A stretch of 64,000 nt of DNA. Source: Xylophilus sp042867185 (GTDB lineage: Bacteria > Pseudomonadota > Gammaproteobacteria > Burkholderiales > Burkholderiaceae_C). The stretch is taken from contig JBHZQV010000001.1 in the NCBI GenBank assembly GCA_042867185.1, positions 124,001 through 188,000 on the forward strand, in the 5' to 3' direction. Shown here in pieces: positions 63,601 through 64,000 of the stretch; positions within the stretch are counted from its first letter, which is position 1; each line of letters begins with the position of its first letter. Made by a program: the position numbers and the translations under genes. The notes beneath the pieces were generated by a model, which ran no database searches, was not told where the DNA came from, and was given only the letters and a program-made list of their open reading frames with translations.

Positions 63601-64000
63601 GCGGCTGCGGATGCGGCGCCCCGGGGCGCCTCCTGCGCCATGCGGCGCTGCTGCCAGGTGCCGGCATCGGCCGCGGCGAGCATCGGCGGCAGCATCAGGT
63701 GGGCACCGTCGTCGTAGCCGTACCGCGCAAGGGGCGGGTCCATCGCCGCACCGTGCAGCGGGCGCAGCAGCGCGCCGACCGGTGCCATGCTGCCGACCAG
63801 GATCGCCGCCGTATCGGGCATCTGCTGCATCAGCGAGATGCGCAGCAGGCGGCGTACATAGCGGTCGGCCACGGCGGGCTTGCCCGCGGCGCGCGCCAGG
63901 TTGGTGATCATCAACAGGGTCTGCACGTCGTCCGAGAGCGGGCCCAGTTCGCGCTCGGCCAGCGCCAGGGCCGCCACCGGCTGGTTGCCCGACTGCAGCG
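60699..64000 (-). CDS. pelB: Pel outer-membrane porin and TPR scaffold PelB (5' end outside window)
   Basis: Outer-membrane beta-barrel with a long periplasmic TPR scaffold that exports Pel. About 1100 residues are visible; the reading frame stays open to the window edge, so the start lies beyond 64000. The visible N-terminal two-thirds is helical repeats, for example YYQNTGNLPEARRYFEAGLRQSPDS. The last 300 residues alternate polar and hydrophobic residues as outer-membrane strands do and end in LTYRLHF with a terminal Phe. A Pro/Ala/Arg-rich linker encoded by a 12-bp tandem repeat (63549-63584) interrupts the TPR part. pelA is not seen and may lie upstream. Confidence 0.93.
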   Translation of the reverse strand, partial: LQSGNQPVAALALAERELGPLSDDVQTLLMITNLARAAGKPAVADRYVRRLLRISLMQQMPDTAAILVGSMAPVGALLRPLHGAAMDPPLARYGYDDGAHLMLPPMLAAADAGTWQQRRMAQEAPRGAASAAAAPAPPPAPRPAPRPAPRPGAVPGLPFDDKIYTLGYEVFVENRKLDDAWSLANAAVQNLPQDLVWRERLARVSDWTLRSSTALENWLYLARKTDREEAWQSVLRLAPGQFDDRALVEGLRHRLRSRPEDFALMRALVDAYERIGEPQPALDYLKAHARTPPAVELLANLAERAGQPALALDSWRRLLSDKAQVTQARAMRAAVLALTHGQPDEGLRWLETAQQQPNVGTDQNDYWRLTAQLAESRQRNELAVQAYRRLVEGTDTDSSDYDALVRLLNNDQPLEAARVSVLAWERFDEPRYLVDALSIYSSRNRWDDVGLLLRRLDANPQATSRAASRLRQIPEFMRLAGSYYQNTGNLPEARRYFEAGLRQSPDSSDMRQALLWLFIDSNDAVSLRTLLATQERVWARDENVHDALAAAYQALSLPQISLDRYLTPQLKAHQGDFLWMMNYADALDQNQQTDRAWRLRRELLSREWQAARKAEGGTRVSAAEARARWLTEEGLDQTRRIARARLVITQRPGDPAQEVLRELLRVDRDGRDGFSNAAAETAIGWLQDAGEYTAERGFLRHQYARSQGQRSNRPLWAEITVALAEDDKSATGQLLQAFDERLPRYDRVNAARAVDDIRLAQTAAFDAQQDQHDDQPLHLQLTESLLAFSDTVGGGLKLQRLGGMDEDEVDTVLHIAIDPRLSLDLEFASIRRRATDALVIVNPPDERAFDMKLNWRHNDGTTMLRAGRRESLGAYNPLQIEHQQRIDNRLMLTLDLGTDLPSQESLALRIAGKKRRAGAALRYQATRQDQFTLGYSDEAYSLQSGAALGNGRHTRLNYSHSYRQEAPVVEFGAFWSRHDFSRRDLAGLGPNDLAFTRIVPTGADTVGQDYFLPDSFSFYGLQVSTNMRYEQEYTRAALPFATLSRTWHSVLGPGYELRMGVAGSVLGADHLGLSWGVGKSGLQVRGLTRSMLLTYRLHF
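63549..63584 (-). repeat. 12-bp tandem repeat inside pelB
   Basis: Three perfect copies of GCGCGGCGCGGG (plus strand) encode a PAPR-type linker in PelB. The length is a multiple of three, so copy-number change would keep the frame. Confidence 0.8.

Overview
The window is dense, GC-rich (roughly two-thirds G+C) chromosomal DNA with a betaproteobacterial gene order, most likely Burkholderiales and probably Comamonadaceae. The evidence is the order pilMNOPQ-aroK-aroB-dgt-DUF1415-gltBD, the run mla genes-ibaG-murA-his, the resB/ccsB cytochrome c maturation pair, many ATGA start/stop overlaps, GTG and TTG starts, and small intergenic repeats of a type common in that family. I see no rRNA, tRNA, CRISPR array or complete insertion sequence.

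Layout. 0.1-9 kb: ligD (end joining), metK with a probable SAM-responsive leader, two lipid A/lysophospholipid acyltransferase-like genes, an epoxide-hydrolase-like enzyme, engB and cytochrome c4. 9-14.7 kb: resB-ccsB, then msrP-msrQ (periplasmic methionine sulfoxide repair). 14.8-19.3 kb: lysA and an LptM-like lipoprotein, divergent from cyaY, then ponA (PBP1a). 19.6-24.7 kb: pilMNOPQ (type IV pilus alignment complex and secretin). A 692-residue Ig-like lipoprotein sits between pilQ and aroK-aroB. dgt, a DUF1415 gene, a methyltransferase and a REP-associated transposase-like gene that lacks its catalytic residues follow. 32.5-38.7 kb: gltB-gltD. 39-52 kb: one long co-directional run, mlaF-E-D-A-C-B, an ABC-2 exporter pair, ibaG, murA, hisG-D-C-B-H-A, joining phospholipid transport, peptidoglycan precursor and histidine synthesis.

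The his run stops at hisA. Next, on the opposite strand, is a Pel exopolysaccharide cluster transcribed towards hisA: pelB (5' end beyond the window), pelC, pelD, pelE, pelF, pelG. It ends with two paralogous lipoproteins carrying a spherulin-4/GH135-like domain. The fungal GH135 enzyme Sph3 acts on galactosaminogalactan, a polymer chemically close to Pel, so the pair are candidate Pel-processing glycosidases. A GTCA-N6-TGAC palindrome with FleQ-box architecture precedes the second of them. PelD keeps an RxxD c-di-GMP site beside a degenerate GGDEF loop. This accessory arrangement is the most novel part of the window.

Other points of interest are a SAM-II-like riboswitch candidate with an anti-Shine-Dalgarno before metK, a duplicated metK 3' end, and palindromic mini-repeats (GCTA-N9-TAGC) that supply the start codons of hisD and hisH and the stop codon of the hydrolase gene, with a longer-loop variant supplying the msrQ stop.
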